The notes under the pieces are model-generated. The model worked only from the letters and a program-made list of their open reading frames with translations, was not told the origin of the DNA and searched no databases. Of a stretch of 7,487 nt of DNA, positions 6,085 through 7,487 are shown piece after piece (position 1 is the stretch's first letter; each line of letters begins with the position of its first letter). Both the position numbers and the translations under genes were made by a program. Origin of the DNA: Phycisphaerales bacterium (GTDB taxonomy: Bacteria; Planctomycetota; Phycisphaerae; Phycisphaerales; SM1A02); NCBI GenBank assembly GCA_022447165.1, contig JAKVBR010000083.1, positions 1 through 7,487 of the forward strand. Direction: 5' to 3'.

Positions 6085-7430
6085 TACCACTAATATTGAA
6101 TGCCCTCCTCATTCAATGCCCAATTGAAGTAAATGAGTCGCCAACAACTCCTGGAGGTCTTAGCGGGACATCTGTTGCAATCTATGGCGATGTGATAGCA
6201 ATTGGTTCCCCGCTTGGCACTGGAAATGAGTGGGCTTCAGGAGTTATTCTTGTCTATAGATTAGATGAGAACAATTGGACCAAAGAAGCTGAGTTAATCG
6301 CAAACGATACTGACGCTGGAGATATGATGGGCGTTTCCGTTGATATCTATGAGAATAGAATCATCGCTGGCGCTTGGTTTGAGGACCAAGAGGGGAGCAA
6401 TAGTGGGGCTGCTTATATTTTTGAACATGAACAAGGCCAATGGTCTCAAACTGCAAAATTAGTTGCTAGCGATGTAAGTGCTGAAGATACTTTTGGAAGA
6501 CGCGTTGCAATACAAAATGATATATGTGTCGTTACCTCTCCATTAGATGATGACAATGGCTCTACTTCAGGCTCTGCTTATATTTTTAGATATAACAAAG
6601 GCATTCAAAATTGGGAGCAGGATCAAAAGTTAACTGCAAAGTCAGGATTACCCGATGATCAATTTGGCCTAGGGCTAGCAATGGATGCTAATACGATTAT
6701 TATTGGCTCCCCATGGGCAAACAATGGTGCTGGACAAGTACATATTTTTGAAAATAGCGGAAACAACTTTCAAGAAACTCAAATAATTAGTGACCCAACT
6801 GCCAGCAGCGGTGACAATTTTGGCTTTGGCGTTGCAGTTAATAATTCGACTATCGCAATTGGTTCATACCATGATTCAGACTTGAATTTTGATGCCGGAA
6901 GTGTTTTTATATATTCAAAGAAGAATAAGGGGAATTGGCTCTACCAACAAAAGATCTATCCAGAAGATGGATCGTCAGGTGAGCAGTTTGGAGTCGATGT
7001 TTCAATTGACGACAATACACTTCTTATTGGCCATCGATTTGGCCTAAGCAGTGACGTGAGCACTGGCATCGCTTCAATCTATAAAACTAATGGGAATAAA
7101 TGGCAGTATCAAAGTCGCCTTGAGCCTTCAATGAACTTCAACAACGCTGAGTTCGGCTGGTCAGTTGATCTTCATGGTTCAAATGCAGTCATAGGCGCAC
7201 CATGGGCAGAGCCTGATGGTTATGCTGAATTCTATGGAGATATTGCTAATGGTTGCCAATGCGATTCCGATGTAAATGAAGATGGAATAGTTGGTGTCAC
7301 AGATTTGCTTGCAGTCATTGCAGCATGGGGAGATTCTTGCTCGGATTGCCCAGAAGATGTGAATAATGATTCAAACATAGATGTTTCAGATATATTGCTT
7401 ATCATTAATAATTGGGGATTATGTAAATAA
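6069..7430 (+). CDS. Secreted FG-GAP seven-bladed beta-propeller with dockerin-like tail
   Basis: This 453-residue protein has FG-GAP/integrin-alpha-like repeats. Seven copies of the pattern G-x-x-V/L-x-[IVLM]-x(5-6)-[IV]-x-[GS]-[SA] are seen, starting near residues 33, 88, 143, 200, 252, 308 and 363 (for example GTSVAIYGDVIAIGSP and GWSVDLHGSNAVIGAP). These make a complete propeller. Between them are strands such as SGAAYIFE and AGQVHIFE. Residues 399-450 are a dockerin-like pair; the second loop, DVNNDSNIDVSD, has Ser where Gly is usual. The protein ends WGLC-Lys. Two starts are possible: ATG 6069, or ATG 6078, which overlaps the upstream TAA as ATGCTAA and gives MLIPLILNALLIQC. Neither has a clear ribosome site and the hydrophobic leader lacks positive charge, so export is likely but the start is unsure. 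A role in binding or surface adhesion is inferred; there is no catalytic motif. Confidence 0.88.
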   Translation: MGDMLIPLILNALLIQCPIEVNESPTTPGGLSGTSVAIYGDVIAIGSPLGTGNEWASGVILVYRLDENNWTKEAELIANDTDAGDMMGVSVDIYENRIIAGAWFEDQEGSNSGAAYIFEHEQGQWSQTAKLVASDVSAEDTFGRRVAIQNDICVVTSPLDDDNGSTSGSAYIFRYNKGIQNWEQDQKLTAKSGLPDDQFGLGLAMDANTIIIGSPWANNGAGQVHIFENSGNNFQETQIISDPTASSGDNFGFGVAVNNSTIAIGSYHDSDLNFDAGSVFIYSKKNKGNWLYQQKIYPEDGSSGEQFGVDVSIDDNTLLIGHRFGLSSDVSTGIASIYKTNGNKWQYQSRLEPSMNFNNAEFGWSVDLHGSNAVIGAPWAEPDGYAEFYGDIANGCQCDSDVNEDGIVGVTDLLAVIAAWGDSCSDCPEDVNNDSNIDVSDILLIINNWGLCK

Positions 7431-7487
7431 TGTTTGACTCTAAATTTTATATATCAATACTTTTACTTGTTATTACATCTACAAGTA
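7430..7487 (+). CDS. N-terminus of a third operon protein, probably exported, 3' partial
   Basis: An ATG overlaps the stop codon of the propeller gene by one base (TAATG), and the frame stays open to the window end. The 19 visible residues, MFDSKFYISILLLVITSTS, have one Lys followed by a hydrophobic core, as in a signal peptide. The stop-start overlap and the export signal suggest another secreted member of this operon. The rest lies outside the window, so the product cannot be named. Confidence 0.6.
   Translation, partial: MFDSKFYISILLLVITSTS

Overview
The window looks like part of a marine planctomycete chromosome, most likely Phycisphaerae-like. The main reason is that four different secreted proteins all end in a tandem EF-hand-type dockerin-like tail of the form DVNxDGxVxVSDxLxVxxxWG followed by a terminal Cys. 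That style of tail is common on exported planctomycete proteins. The assignment rests on protein style alone. No rRNA, tRNA, mobile element, CRISPR array or replication origin is visible.

Region 1 (1-3460) holds two co-directional secreted proteins. The first is a 5'-truncated gingipain-type (C25) cysteine protease with BACON/Ig-like, jelly-roll-like and dockerin domains. The second, 23 nt downstream, is a right-handed beta-helix protein with its own signal peptide and dockerin tail. A GAAA-loop hairpin terminator closes the pair.

Region 2 (3461-4231) is a short two-gene unit. It encodes a Cdd1-type helix-hairpin-helix protein and, overlapping it by 8 nt, an acidic Thr/Glu-rich 106-residue protein I cannot assign. 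A strong hairpin terminator follows and probably also serves the convergent gene.

Region 3 (4259-5487) has a minus-strand exported serine hydrolase of the class C beta-lactamase/PBP-like family, then a 122-nt divergent intergenic region with candidate promoters facing both ways.

Region 4 (5488-7487) is a tightly packed operon. It encodes a small secreted protein with a cohesin-like beta-sandwich and dockerin tail, a seven-repeat FG-GAP beta-propeller with dockerin tail, and the start of a third probably exported protein whose ATG overlaps the preceding stop codon (TAATG). Sampled lines suggest region 1 is near 47% GC, whereas regions 3 and 4 are nearer 35-37%.

Together the genes suggest a cell-surface or extracellular protein set in which unrelated front ends (protease, beta-helix, beta-sandwich, propeller) share one C-terminal module, plausibly for anchoring, sorting or assembly. 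That role is inference.
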